Notes: a model not told the origin generated them from the letters alone. DNA of 44,060 nucleotides from an uncultured Phascolarctobacterium sp. (GCA_958448515.1 CAUDEF010000016.1:1-44060); one strand, 5' to 3'. Numbered from the stretch's first letter, positions 24,948 through 33,769 are shown. Translations and numbers: made by a program.

Positions 24948-25514
24948 ATGATTTATTGGGAACTTTTCTGGAGCTTTGCTCAGGTTGGCGCTTTTTGCGT
25001 TGGCGGCGGTTATGCCTCCATGCCGCTGATTCAGGCACAGGTTATTGATGTTCATAACTGGCTTACCATGCAGGAGTTTATTGATATTTTTACTATTTCC
25101 CAGATGACTCCGGGGCCCATCGGCATAAATGCGGCTACCTTTGTTGGCACAAAAGTAGCAGGTATTCCGGGAGCAATTGCTGCTACAGCCGGATTTGTGG
25201 CGCCTTCTGTTATAATAGTAATTTTACTTACAAGACTGTTTTTTAAATATGGTGATTTACCTGCCGTGAGAGGTATTTTAAACGGCCTGCGTCCTGCTGT
25301 AGTGGCACTTATCTGTTCTGCAGGCATGAGTTTTATTCTTTTAGTATTATGGAATACAGAAACATTGCCTGTTAAGCTTACCCAGGCAGATTTGGTGAGC
25401 TGTATAATTATGCCCATTGCTTTGGTTGCCATTCATTATAAAGTAAGCGTTATTAAAGTATTGTGTATGACAGGTATTTTAGGTTTAGTTTTAGGTATGA
25501 TAGGAATAAGATAA
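24948..25514 (+). CDS. chrA: Chromate transporter, half-size subunit 2
   Basis: The 188-residue membrane protein carries the other CHR half: VGAFCVGGGYASMPLIQAQ, then SQMTPGPIGINAATFVG. Paired, oppositely oriented halves of this kind probably form the working transporter. The stop lies one base before the start of the following MATE gene, so the three probably form an operon. Confidence 0.87.
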   Translation: MIYWELFWSFAQVGAFCVGGGYASMPLIQAQVIDVHNWLTMQEFIDIFTISQMTPGPIGINAATFVGTKVAGIPGAIAATAGFVAPSVIIVILLTRLFFKYGDLPAVRGILNGLRPAVVALICSAGMSFILLVLWNTETLPVKLTQADLVSCIIMPIALVAIHYKVSVIKVLCMTGILGLVLGMIGIR

Positions 25515-25515
25515 A

Positions 25516-26880
25516 ATGAATTTCAGACAGGATTTAACCCAGGGAAATGTAACCGGCAAAATGCTGGTTTTTTCTTTACCCCTGATAATGGGTAATTTGC
25601 TGCAGCAGTTTTATAATATTGCCGATACGTTAATAGTGGGCAGGTATCTTGGCCCTGCGGCGCTGGCAGCAGTAGGCTCAGCCTATACGCTGATGGTGTT
25701 TTTAAACTCTGTGCTTTTGGGCATGTGCATGGGCTGCAGCGTACTTTTTTCTATCTGCTGGGGCAGCAAAGAGCATGATAAACTTCGCAGCACTATTTAT
25801 ATCTCCTTTCTGCTGATAGGAATATTCTCCGTACTTATGACAGCAGGTGTATTTTGGGGCTTGGAGGATATTCTGCTGCTTTTGCAGGTTCCAGATGATG
25901 TTTATGGGCTCATGTATGAATATCTGTGGTATATATTTTTTGGCATAGTTTTTACTTTTATTTATAACTATATTGCTTCTTTATTAAGGGCAGTGGGCGA
26001 TTCAGTTATTCCGCTGGTTTTTCTGGGAATTGCGTCTGCAGTTAATATCGCTCTTGACCTGCTGCTTATTTTAAAATTTGATCTGGGAGTTGCCGGAGCC
26101 GCCGTGGCAACGCTGGCTGCTCAGGTTATTGCCGCCCTTGGCATTGTTTTTTATGTACTTATAAAATATCCTTTTTTATTGCCGCATGCTGCAGACTGCC
26201 GTTTTTCTCTGCCTGTTGCCAAAGATATTGCCAGATTTTCGCTGCTTACCTGCATGCAGCAGTCAGTAATGAATTTTGGTATTTTAATGGTGCAGGGACT
26301 TGTTAACAGCTTTGGCACTGTTGTTATGGCAGCTTTTACCGTTGCCGTAAAGATTGACTCCTTTGCCTACATGCCGGTACAGGATTTTGGCAATGCCTTT
26401 TCAACCTTTATTGCCCAAAACTTTGGCGCCGGCAAGGCAGAACGCATTAAACAGGGTATACGCAGCGCCTTTGTTACAGCCATAATATTTTCCTGTATTG
26501 TGTCGGCCATAGTTTTTATTTTTGCCGAAGAACTGATGACCATTTTTGTTAATCCCCAGAAACTGGAGATAATTGCCGTAGGCGCACAGTATCTGCGCAT
26601 TGAAGGTGCTTTTTACTGGGGTATAGGCTGCCTGTTTTTATTTTACGGCTTATACAGAGCAGTCAAAATGCCGGAAATTTCTATTGTCCTGACAGTTATC
26701 TCTCTGGGAATAAGGGTATTGCTGGCTTATGTATTATCTGCAGTGCCTGTAATCGGCGTCAGCGGTATCTGGGCTGCCATTCCCATTGGCTGGGTGCTGG
26801 CAGATCTGGCAGGCTTCTGGTACTACAAAAAATATCGCCGCCAGATTTACAGCAGCTTAAAACTGCAGCTGATAAAGTAA
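25516..26880 (+). CDS. MATE family efflux protein (second copy)
   Basis: The 454-residue polytopic protein starts MNFRQDLTQGNVTGKMLVFS and continues with LIMGNLLQQFYNIADTLIVG. This places it in the NorM/DinF-like MATE branch common in Clostridia. It differs clearly from the MATE protein at 14666. Start ATG one base after chrA subunit 2, with a weak AGGA upstream, suggesting coupled translation. Substrate unknown. Confidence 0.88.
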   Translation: MNFRQDLTQGNVTGKMLVFSLPLIMGNLLQQFYNIADTLIVGRYLGPAALAAVGSAYTLMVFLNSVLLGMCMGCSVLFSICWGSKEHDKLRSTIYISFLLIGIFSVLMTAGVFWGLEDILLLLQVPDDVYGLMYEYLWYIFFGIVFTFIYNYIASLLRAVGDSVIPLVFLGIASAVNIALDLLLILKFDLGVAGAAVATLAAQVIAALGIVFYVLIKYPFLLPHAADCRFSLPVAKDIARFSLLTCMQQSVMNFGILMVQGLVNSFGTVVMAAFTVAVKIDSFAYMPVQDFGNAFSTFIAQNFGAGKAERIKQGIRSAFVTAIIFSCIVSAIVFIFAEELMTIFVNPQKLEIIAVGAQYLRIEGAFYWGIGCLFLFYGLYRAVKMPEISIVLTVISLGIRVLLAYVLSAVPVIGVSGIWAAIPIGWVLADLAGFWYYKKYRRQIYSSLKLQLIK

Positions 26881-26898
26881 ACCTTTAAATATAGCAGG

Positions 26899-26927
26899 TT
26901 GACTAAAATTTATATCTGTACTATAAT
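26899..26927 (+). promoter_or_regulatory. Promoter of bioB
   Basis: TTGACT (26899-26904), 17-bp spacer and TATAAT (26922-26927) make a near-consensus promoter 46 bases ahead of the bioB start. Confidence 0.82.
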
Positions 26928-26930
26928 AAA

Positions 26931-26959
26931 TGTTAACTGATAAAAATAAAAGGTTTACA
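26931..26959 (+). promoter_or_regulatory. Candidate BirA operator of bioB
   Basis: TGTTAAC (26931-26937) and GTTTACA (26953-26959) form an imperfect inverted repeat with 15 bp between the arms. This is the layout of biotin operators bound by the repressor-ligase BirA in Firmicutes. The left arm begins 4 bases after the -10, so binding would cover the transcription start. A biotin-controlled bioB is the obvious reading. Confidence 0.68.
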
Positions 26960-26973
26960 TAGGGGTGAAACAA

Positions 26974-27960
26974 ATGCAGGAAATTATTGCATTGGCTGAT
27001 AAAGTATTAGCAGGAGAAGAGATAACAAAACAAGAGGCTGAATTTTTAATAAATGTAAGTGATGAAGATACCATGCTGCTTTTGGCAATGGCGGATAAAA
27101 TCAGACAAAAATATGCAGGCAATGAGGTTGACTGCTGCGCTATTTTAAACGGACGCAGCGGTAAATGCAGTGAAAACTGCAAATTCTGTGCTCAGTCTGC
27201 TCATTATAATACAGGCGTTAAGGAATATCCGCTGCTCAGCGAAGAAGAAATTTTTGCGGCTGCCGAAAAAGCAAAAGCTGCAGGCGCTGTAAGATTTTCT
27301 GTAGTAACCAGCGGCAGAGGACAAAGCAAGGCAGATGATTTTGATAATATCTGCCGCGTATTAAAACGCATTAAAACAGAGCTTGGCATTGAGGTATGCG
27401 CTTCTTTGGGCATTTTAACTTTAGAACAGGCTAAAAAATTAAAAGAAGTTGGCGTAACCCGCTATCATTCCAACCTGGAAACTGCAGGCAGCTATTTCCC
27501 GGATATCTGCACCACTCATACTTACGAAGATAAATTTGTTACCATTAAAAACGCTCAGGCTGCCGGACTGCGTGTCTGCAGCGGCGGTATTTTAGGCCTT
27601 GGCGAAACACCGCAGCAGCGTGTGGAAATGGCCTTTACCTTAAAAGAGCTGGGTATTGATTCTGTACCTTTAAATCTTTTAACACCAATTCCGGGCACAC
27701 CTTTTGCCAATAATGCGCCCATAACTCCGCTGGAAATTTTGCGTACCTTTGCTGTATATCGTTTTATTTTGCCCCATGCGCAAATCAGAACAGCAGGCGG
27801 ACGCGAAGTTAACTTAAGAGACCTGCAGGCCCTTGCTTTAAACGGCGGTGCCAGCGGCATTATGATTGGCGGTTATCTGACTACTGCCGGACGCGGTACC
27901 GAAAAAGATCTGCGAATGCTCAGCGATCTTGGCAGAAAACGCTCTAAGCCCAATTTATAA
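26974..27960 (+). CDS. bioB: Biotin synthase
   Basis: BioB inserts sulfur into dethiobiotin using two Fe-S clusters and radical SAM chemistry. The CxxxCxxC motif is at C65, C69 and C72 (CSENCKFC), preceded by NGRSGK. Further BioB features are SVVTSGRG, YHSNLETA and the C-terminal TAGRGTEKDL. The ATG at 26974 is 7 bases after AGGGGTG and is preferred to GTG 26965, giving 328 residues. No other biotin gene is adjacent. Confidence 0.95.
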   Translation: MQEIIALADKVLAGEEITKQEAEFLINVSDEDTMLLLAMADKIRQKYAGNEVDCCAILNGRSGKCSENCKFCAQSAHYNTGVKEYPLLSEEEIFAAAEKAKAAGAVRFSVVTSGRGQSKADDFDNICRVLKRIKTELGIEVCASLGILTLEQAKKLKEVGVTRYHSNLETAGSYFPDICTTHTYEDKFVTIKNAQAAGLRVCSGGILGLGETPQQRVEMAFTLKELGIDSVPLNLLTPIPGTPFANNAPITPLEILRTFAVYRFILPHAQIRTAGGREVNLRDLQALALNGGASGIMIGGYLTTAGRGTEKDLRMLSDLGRKRSKPNL

Positions 27961-27965
27961 AAAAC

Positions 27966-28004
27966 AACAAACGTGATTACCTTGCGGTAGTCACGTTTTT
28001 TTGT
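27966..28004 (+). terminator. Terminator of bioB
   Basis: A 12-bp stem with one G-T pair (27970-27981 with 27986-27997, arm AACGTGATTACC), TTGC loop and T run lie directly after bioB. Outer AACAA/TTGTT bases extend it. Confidence 0.9.
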
Positions 28005-28044
28005 TGTCCGTAAAAGAAACTTTTTTGTAATTTATGCAGGCAAA

Positions 28045-28075
28045 TGGAAAAAGAATATTTAATTTGTGATATAAT
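28045..28075 (+). promoter_or_regulatory. Extended -10 promoter of rapZ cluster
   Basis: TGATATAAT (28067-28075) is an extended -10 element. A weak TGGAAA at 28045-28050 lies 19 bp upstream of the -10 hexamer. The rapZ start is 33 bases downstream of the -10. Confidence 0.55.
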
Positions 28076-28108
28076 AAAAGATACTAACTTCCTGAAGGGG
28101 CGAAAGTT

Positions 28109-28966
28109 ATGCAAGCTAAATTTTTGATTATCACCGGTATGTCCGGTGCAGGAAAAACACAGGTAACAAGAACTTTAGAAGATTTAAATTTCTTTTGTAT
28201 TGATAATCTGCCGGCAGCATTAATTCCCAAATTTGCTGAATTATGCCGACAGACCTCAGAGCAGAATGTGGCTCTTGTTGTAGATATCCGCGGCGGCAAG
28301 TTTTTTGACAAGCTGCTGCATGTACTGGAAGAAATGGAAGCTTCCGGACAGAAATATGAACTGCTTTTTTTAGATGCATCTGACGAAACACTTGTCAGAC
28401 GCTATAAAGAAACACGCCGCCGCCATCCTTTAGGCTCCGGCAATGAACTGCTGAAAAATATTGCCAGCGAAAGAAACTTTTTAAGCTCCATTCGCGAAAA
28501 GGCAACCCGTGTTATTGATACCAGCAATTTAACTACTGCCCAGCTGAAACAGACCATTATTGACCTGTTTTGCGAAAAAACTCAGAAAGAACGCTTTAAC
28601 ATTATTGTACGTTCCTTTGGGTTTAAACATGGACTGCCGCTGGACAGCGACATGGTGCTTGATGTAAGATTTCTGCCCAATCCCTTTTATGTGGAGGAGC
28701 TGCGTCCCCTGACCGGCAACGATGCTCCCGTAGCTGATTTTATCTGCCGCTATCCGCAGACATTTCAGTATCTGCAGCTGGAAGAGCAGCTGCTGGACTT
28801 TTTAGTTCCCCAGTATGTAAGTGAAGGCAAAAGTCAGCTGGTTATCAGCGTAGGCTGCACAGGTGGTCAGCACCGCAGCGTATTTGTTGCCAATAAGCTT
28901 TACGATCATTTACGCACACAAGGGTATAATGTGGAAGTAACTCATCGTGATATTCCTGTTAAATAA
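28109..28966 (+). CDS. rapZ: RNase adapter / P-loop protein RapZ (YvcJ)
   Basis: The 285-residue protein has the Walker A GMSGAGKT at residues 10-17, then FFCIDNLPAALI, and the C-terminal domain with SVGCTGGQHRSV. RapZ in E. coli guides RNase E to the sRNA GlmZ; the Firmicutes orthologue YvcJ hydrolyses nucleotides and affects competence. First gene of the conserved rapZ-yvcK-whiA cluster, 11 bases ahead of yvcK. Confidence 0.95.
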   Translation: MQAKFLIITGMSGAGKTQVTRTLEDLNFFCIDNLPAALIPKFAELCRQTSEQNVALVVDIRGGKFFDKLLHVLEEMEASGQKYELLFLDASDETLVRRYKETRRRHPLGSGNELLKNIASERNFLSSIREKATRVIDTSNLTTAQLKQTIIDLFCEKTQKERFNIIVRSFGFKHGLPLDSDMVLDVRFLPNPFYVEELRPLTGNDAPVADFICRYPQTFQYLQLEEQLLDFLVPQYVSEGKSQLVISVGCTGGQHRSVFVANKLYDHLRTQGYNVEVTHRDIPVK

Positions 28967-28977
28967 CGGAGGAGTTT

Positions 28978-30348
28978 ATGAACTGGATTACCTGGTTATG
29001 TCCCGGTATTAACGTAAAACGCTGGCTGCTTTTATTTGCCTGCGGCGTTTTGCTGTGTGCGTTGGGACTGGCTTTTTTCTTTAACTATCAGATTATGGGC
29101 ACAGCAGAAGAACTGCTGTTTAAAATGACCTATATTACCACCGGCAGATATTCCAACGGCCTTATTATGCTGGCTGGCGGCTGCCTTTTAATAATGGGTT
29201 TTGCCCTGATGATTTACTGCACACGAAAAATGATCTTTTCAGTAGTATCGGCAGTGGTACCCGATAAAAACGGCTCACTGATGGAAACTATTTTTGTGCA
29301 GCGCAAGCTGACACGAGGCCCTGCCATTACTGTTGTAGGCGGCGGCACAGGACTTTCCACCCTGCTGAGAGGCATGAAATATATTACCAATAACTGTACT
29401 GCGGTAGTTACCTCTGCCGATGACGGCGGTTCTTCCGGCAGACTGCGCAAGGAACTGGGAATTATTCCTCCGGGAGATTTGCGCAACTGCCTAACTGCTC
29501 TGGCAGATCGCGAACCCTTAATGGAAAGACTGATGCAGTACCGTTTTAAAGGTGATTCTCCTTTGGCCGGTCATTGCTTTGGCAATCTTTTTATTGCAGC
29601 CATGGCAGAGGCTGAAGGCGGCATGGAAGAAGGACTGGAAGCTACCAGCCAGATTTTGAAGGTGCGCGGCAGAGTAGTGCCCTCCACACTGGAAAACATT
29701 CAGCTGCAGGCGCAGATGTATGACGGAACCGTTGTGCTTGGCGAATCAGAAATCCCCAAAGTACGCAAACGCATTAAAAAAATGATGATGGTGCCGCAAA
29801 ACGCTGCTGCCTCCAAAGCAGCAGTAAAAGCCATCTTGGATGCGGATGTTTTAATCTTTGGCCCCGGCAGCTTATATACAAGTGTAATACCTAACTTACT
29901 GGTGGATGGTATTCGTGATGCTGTTGTTAAATCCAAAGCAGTAAAAATTTATATCTGCAATGTTATGACGCAGCCCGGTGAAACCGATTTTTACGGAGCC
30001 TATGAACATGTACGGGCTTTAATAGACCATGTAGGAGTGCAGTTTCTTGATTATGTTATCGTCAACGATCAGGAAATATCAACAGAGCAGCTGCTGCAGT
30101 ATCATGCGGAAGGCTCTGCCTATGTAACCCCCGATGTTGATAAAATAAGAAATCTGGGTATTACTGTCATACCTGCACGTTTAATCAGTAAAAACGATTT
30201 GGTACGCCATGACCCTAAAAAATTATCACGAGTTTTAATCGCCCTGATTTACAGGCTGAGACTTTTTGGCAGGGGCGTACAGTTTTTTGACTACTTTTTC
30301 ATGCGTCAGGGTATGCGTACCATGCAGAAAAATAACGAACGCAGGTAA
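28978..30348 (+). CDS. yvcK: YvcK/GlmR-type gluconeogenesis factor with membrane anchor
   Basis: The C-terminal two thirds match the CofD-like YvcK fold: VVGGGTGLSTLLRGMK from about residue 119, TSADDGGSSGRLRKELG and IPPGDLRNCLTAL. YvcK binds UDP-GlcNAc and tunes the split of carbon between gluconeogenesis and cell-wall precursors. The 456 residues exceed the Bacillus protein (about 317) because of about 112 extra N-terminal residues. Two hydrophobic segments (about 16-36 and 61-81) there should anchor it in the membrane. Such extended versions occur in several anaerobes. Confidence 0.92.
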   Translation: MNWITWLCPGINVKRWLLLFACGVLLCALGLAFFFNYQIMGTAEELLFKMTYITTGRYSNGLIMLAGGCLLIMGFALMIYCTRKMIFSVVSAVVPDKNGSLMETIFVQRKLTRGPAITVVGGGTGLSTLLRGMKYITNNCTAVVTSADDGGSSGRLRKELGIIPPGDLRNCLTALADREPLMERLMQYRFKGDSPLAGHCFGNLFIAAMAEAEGGMEEGLEATSQILKVRGRVVPSTLENIQLQAQMYDGTVVLGESEIPKVRKRIKKMMMVPQNAAASKAAVKAILDADVLIFGPGSLYTSVIPNLLVDGIRDAVVKSKAVKIYICNVMTQPGETDFYGAYEHVRALIDHVGVQFLDYVIVNDQEISTEQLLQYHAEGSAYVTPDVDKIRNLGITVIPARLISKNDLVRHDPKKLSRVLIALIYRLRLFGRGVQFFDYFFMRQGMRTMQKNNERR

Positions 30349-30371
30349 AATTTACGAAAGGAGGACGCCGA

Positions 30372-31304
30372 GTGTCTTTTTCCAATGATGTAAAAAATGA
30401 ACTGGCAAGAATAGAAACCAATGAAATCTGCTGTGATAAAGCAGAACTGCTTGGAGTGCTGCGTATGAGCGGCGCGGTAATTATCAGGGGAAGCAATGTT
30501 GGCATCCACTTTTCAACAGAAAATGCTGCGCTGGCACGCCGTATACTGCAAATCTTAAAAAATAACTATCAGGTGCAGACTGAGGTAGTAATTACCCGTT
30601 CACGCAGACTGAAAAAAAATAACCGCTATCAGGTGCGTGTTGTACCTGCACCGCAGTTCAGCAAAGCTTTAAAAGAGCTGCAGCTTTTATCCGTAGAAAG
30701 CGATCTGAAAAATCCGCTGCTGGAAAAAAACTGCTGCAAACGAACCTTTCTCAGAGGAGCCTTTTTAGGCGGCGGCAGCATCAGCCGTCCCTCCAGTGAC
30801 TATCATCTGGAAATGGTTACCGAAAACGAAGACTTTGCCCATACCATTATTAAAATCATGCACAGCTTTTCTTTAAAAGCCAAGCTGACCGACAGAAAAA
30901 ATGACTTTATCGTATATCTGAAAGACGGCGAAAGCATTACCAACTTTTTAAGCGTCATCGGTGCTCATAAAGCCATGATGGATTTTGAAAATGTACGCAT
31001 TGTTAAAGAAATGCGCAACAACGTTAATCGTGTGGTAAACTGCGAAACAGCCAATTTAAACAAAGTAGTCAAAGCGGCAGTGCGCCAGATTAACTGCATA
31101 AAATATATTGATGAACATATGGGACTTTCAGAACTGCCCCAGGGACTGCAGGATACAGCACGCCTGCGTCTTGAAAATCCTGATGCCTCCTTAAATGAAC
31201 TGGTAGAGTTTTCCGGCGGACTGGGAAAATCCGGCATTAATCACAGATTAAAAAAACTGCAGGAAATTGCAATTGGCCTTGGCATGGAAGTGGAGAAAGA
31301 CTAG
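30372..31304 (+). CDS. whiA: Sporulation/division regulator WhiA
   Basis: The 310-residue protein has the N-terminal LAGLIDADG-like fold seen in WhiA (ELLGVLRMSGAV, FLRGAFLGGGSIS) and a C-terminal helix-turn-helix region (LGKSGINHRLKKL). WhiA is a DNA-binding protein conserved in Gram-positive bacteria, with roles in division and chromosome segregation. GTG start after AAAGGAGGA. The stop is immediately followed by the ATG of the deacetylase. Confidence 0.94.
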   Translation: MSFSNDVKNELARIETNEICCDKAELLGVLRMSGAVIIRGSNVGIHFSTENAALARRILQILKNNYQVQTEVVITRSRRLKKNNRYQVRVVPAPQFSKALKELQLLSVESDLKNPLLEKNCCKRTFLRGAFLGGGSISRPSSDYHLEMVTENEDFAHTIIKIMHSFSLKAKLTDRKNDFIVYLKDGESITNFLSVIGAHKAMMDFENVRIVKEMRNNVNRVVNCETANLNKVVKAAVRQINCIKYIDEHMGLSELPQGLQDTARLRLENPDASLNELVEFSGGLGKSGINHRLKKLQEIAIGLGMEVEKD

Positions 31305-32171
31305 ATGCTGAAAAAAATACTTAAAATTATACTTATTGCACTGGTGATTTTTATGGCAGGTGCAGGACTGTACTGGCAGATGAATAAAGAGCGTCTGCAG
31401 GCAGAATACGCTGCCTTTAAAGCCCGGAGCGCGCCTGTACTGATGTATCACGCAGTAGGTCCGGAAGAAGGACTGGAATGGCCCAAAAGCCTGATTATGT
31501 CAGGTGAGCTTTTTGAAGAACATCTGCGCTATCTTACCGATGCAGGCTATAAGCTTGTCAGCGTAGAAGAACTGGCGCATCGCATGGAAAACGGCGAATG
31601 TGTGGGCGGCTATGCGGCACTCAGCTTTGATGACGGCTATAAAAACAATTACACCGTAGCTTATCCGCTGCTGCAGAAATATAATGCCAAAGCCTCCTTT
31701 TTTGTCATTAATAAGGATATCGGTGATGCTACCCACATGAACAATGAAGAAATTAAAGCGCTTATTGACGGCGGTATGGAGCTTGGCTCGCATACTACAA
31801 GCCACGCGCCCTTATCAGATATTGACGAAAAATATCTTGCCTGGGAGCTGGCAACCTCGCGCTTTTATCTTAAAAAGAATTTTGACGGCTATATTGTAAG
31901 AACTTTAGCCTATCCTAACGGCAAATATAACGAAACTGTTATCAGCGAAGCGCAGCGCTACGGCTTTTACAGGGCCTTAACCGGCAAGGTGGGTGTTAAT
32001 AATACTGCTACCTACTCCAAAGCGCCCATGGAAATGTATCGCGTAACCGTAACTGATGACGGCAAAGGCGTAAAAGGCCTTGCAGAACGCATTGAAAAAG
32101 CGTACTTATGGGGCTTTTTGCAGACTAAAGGCATTGATTTAAATATCATCCGTGATTTATTTTTGCATTAA
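31305..32171 (+). CDS. Membrane-anchored polysaccharide deacetylase
   Basis: The 288-residue protein has an uncleaved-looking N-terminal hydrophobic segment (about residues 5-24, IILIALVIFMAGAGLYW). A NodB-type deacetylase domain follows. Motif 1 is SFDDGY, with the catalytic base and metal aspartates; motif 2 is SHTTSH, with the two metal histidines. It probably removes N-acetyl groups from peptidoglycan or an exopolysaccharide outside the membrane. The zero-gap junction with whiA suggests the same operon. Confidence 0.85.
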   Translation: MLKKILKIILIALVIFMAGAGLYWQMNKERLQAEYAAFKARSAPVLMYHAVGPEEGLEWPKSLIMSGELFEEHLRYLTDAGYKLVSVEELAHRMENGECVGGYAALSFDDGYKNNYTVAYPLLQKYNAKASFFVINKDIGDATHMNNEEIKALIDGGMELGSHTTSHAPLSDIDEKYLAWELATSRFYLKKNFDGYIVRTLAYPNGKYNETVISEAQRYGFYRALTGKVGVNNTATYSKAPMEMYRVTVTDDGKGVKGLAERIEKAYLWGFLQTKGIDLNIIRDLFLH

Positions 32172-32183
32172 AAAGGTGATAAA

Positions 32184-32840
32184 ATGCTGACATATGATAT
32201 TGAACTTGTTAAATATCTTTTGGCAAAATACAATAAAATACTGGCGGCATATGAACTTATGAGGGCAGTAACTGAAAACTGCTCTCATATTGTTTTACCG
32301 CAAAATCCGTCCGTGCTTGCCAAAGCCATAACTAAAATAGATGCATGCTGCCAGTTTACAGAGCAAAATATCAGCATCTGCAGGCAGATAACAGAAACAT
32401 ATCAAAAGCAGCAGATTATCGACAAAGAAAATTACGCAGCCGCGCTTATAAATGTTTCTAAAAATCTGGCAGGTTTGTATAAATTAAATTTGCTGCTTTT
32501 TGATGAACTGCTGATAGGTGCTGATTTAATAAAAGACAGTTACCTTGATGACAATGATGATGCAGATGACGATTTAAGCGAGTTTTACCAGGATGACGCA
32601 TTAATGGAACTGACTTTGGCTGAACGCATGGAAAAAATGCAGTGCAGTGATTATACAGAATTCTGTCATAAATATCCTTATCTTGTTACGGAGGCAGAGT
32701 TTGCTAATTTAGTTAAGGCAGGTATGATTATCAGTGCAGATGATACCATTGTGCATAAAGGCAGGCTTTACGAAAATGAGTTCAGCGAGCAGTGGGAAGA
32801 ATACGAGTACGAATATGATAAATACAGGAAGAGTAAATAA
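32184..32840 (+). CDS. Acidic protein of unknown function
   Basis: A 218-residue, largely helical soluble protein with no family I recognise. An aspartate-rich linker (DDNDDADDDLSE, about residues 121-132) divides it into two parts. The C-terminus is acidic and tyrosine-rich (WEEYEYEYDKYRK). It starts 12 bases after the deacetylase stop behind AAAGGTGAT and is closed by a terminator. It is probably the last gene of the rapZ cluster. Confidence 0.65.
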   Translation: MLTYDIELVKYLLAKYNKILAAYELMRAVTENCSHIVLPQNPSVLAKAITKIDACCQFTEQNISICRQITETYQKQQIIDKENYAAALINVSKNLAGLYKLNLLLFDELLIGADLIKDSYLDDNDDADDDLSEFYQDDALMELTLAERMEKMQCSDYTEFCHKYPYLVTEAEFANLVKAGMIISADDTIVHKGRLYENEFSEQWEEYEYEYDKYRKSK

Positions 32841-32895
32841 AATTTTGCTGTGAAAGTAATATTTGCAGGTATATTTTTATTTAATACAGATGAAA

Positions 32896-32939
32896 AAAGG
32901 CTTAGTTCAGTTCAAACTGGACTGAGCCTTTCTTTTTTT
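32896..32939 (+). terminator. Terminator closing the rapZ cluster
   Basis: A 15-bp stem with two G-T pairs (32896-32910 with 32917-32931) and a TTCAAA loop, followed by CTTTTTTT. This also marks the last native chromosomal feature before the accessory region. Confidence 0.9.
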
Positions 32940-33004
32940 ACTGATTTTAATATTTACATAAAGACAGATAATTTTTTCCATAGATAAAAACGCTGACATC
33001 CAAG

Positions 33005-33355
33005 GTGGCTGTAGAACGTGAGGACTATCAGATGTTGGTGACAGCAGCACAGAAATATGTCGTGCAGGAAAAGCAGGAAGGTAAGTTGAAAAAGCTTCTG
33101 CGAGAAGCTAAGAAAACCATTGCCGATTTGAAAACAAAAATCGAGTTGATGGTGGCAGAGCTTGCTGCGACCAAGGATGAGCTGGCACAATACAAGTCCG
33201 TCCGTGGTCAGCTTCGAACGGCGGATCTGGAGCAGGAGAATGATCAGCTCCGTAAGAGGATTCGCACCTATGAGGATGTGATTTCCCGCAATAATTTATG
33301 GTTCTATTTTTCCAAACACAGTGAGAAAACAACAAAAAGAGAACATTTGAAATAA
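33005..33355 (+). pseudogene. Probable C-terminal remnant of a mobilisation relaxase
   Basis: The 116 codons from a GTG encode an almost entirely coiled-coil, charged protein ending NNLWFYFSKHSEKTTKREH. The in-frame reading continues only seven codons upstream to a stop (TAG at 32981), and no ribosome binding site precedes it. The pattern (AAQKYV, long Lys/Glu heptads, then YEDVISRNNLW) recalls the C-terminal tails of Mob/Pre relaxases of Firmicutes mobilisable elements. The catalytic part is missing. Alternative: a small coiled-coil protein in its own right. Confidence 0.45.
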
Positions 33356-33403
33356 TCATTCAAAATTTTATAGTGCTGTAGTTGGCTGGCTATATCGAGA
33401 TCA

Positions 33404-33455
33404 AAAGAGCAAAGACGATTAACTTTAATTAGTTGTCGTTTTTGCTCTTTTTGTG
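33404..33455 (+). terminator. Terminator between relaxase remnant and C gene
   Basis: A long hairpin begins AAAGAGCAAAGACGAT (33404-33419) and closes on its complement ending at 33450 (TTTTGCTCTTT), with G-T pairs near the loop. It is followed by more T. It probably ends the former relaxase transcript. Confidence 0.75.
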
Positions 33456-33503
33456 TTGACTTGCGCATCGTTGCTCATAGTCCGTTGTCTTATAAGCGTC
33501 TGA

Positions 33504-33520
33504 TTTATACAATATATTGT
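33504..33520 (+). promoter_or_regulatory. Candidate control box upstream of the C-like gene
   Basis: TTTATACAATATATTGT contains the perfect 12-bp palindrome ACAATATATTGT (33509-33520), 27 bases before the regulator start. Almost the same 15 bases recur upstream of the methyltransferase (35416-35430). C proteins of restriction systems bind such boxes to time expression. Confidence 0.5.
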
Positions 33521-33547
33521 GGAATTTTATATGTAGGAGGAATGATT

Positions 33548-33757
33548 ATGCTTATACAACGAGCGTTTGGTCAACGAATCCAAATATTAAGAAAAGAGAA
33601 GGGTCTTAGCCAAGAGAGATTTGCTCTTATTATCGAAATGGATAGAACATACTATGCATCTGTCGAAGCGGGTAGGAGAAACATCTCGTTGGTTAACATC
33701 AAAAAGATTGCAGATGGTCTTGGCATTTCTCTGTCTGAACTGTTTTCTGATATGTAG
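33548..33757 (+). CDS. XRE-type HTH regulator, C-protein-like
   Basis: The ATG at 33548 lies 7 bases after AGGAGG and gives a 69-residue protein; upstream in-frame ATGs overlap or precede that site. It is a bare XRE helix-turn-helix (KEKGLSQERFALIIEMDRTY, then EAGRRNISLVNIKKIADGLG). Single-domain XRE proteins of this size next to type II systems are usually controller (C) proteins that delay endonuclease expression until the methyltransferase has acted. The nuclease alpha gene starts 12 bases later. Confidence 0.75.
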   Translation: MLIQRAFGQRIQILRKEKGLSQERFALIIEMDRTYYASVEAGRRNISLVNIKKIADGLGISLSELFSDM

Positions 33758-33769
33758 GAGGGATAAGGT

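Noticed and set aside
33404..33455. Long hairpin as a mobile-element terminus
   Set aside because: Followed by a T run and positioned just after a reading frame, so a terminator explains it better.
33461..33547. N-terminal extension of the XRE regulator
   Set aside because: The added residues are not HTH-like, span the palindromic control box, and the good AGGAGG spacing selects ATG 33548.
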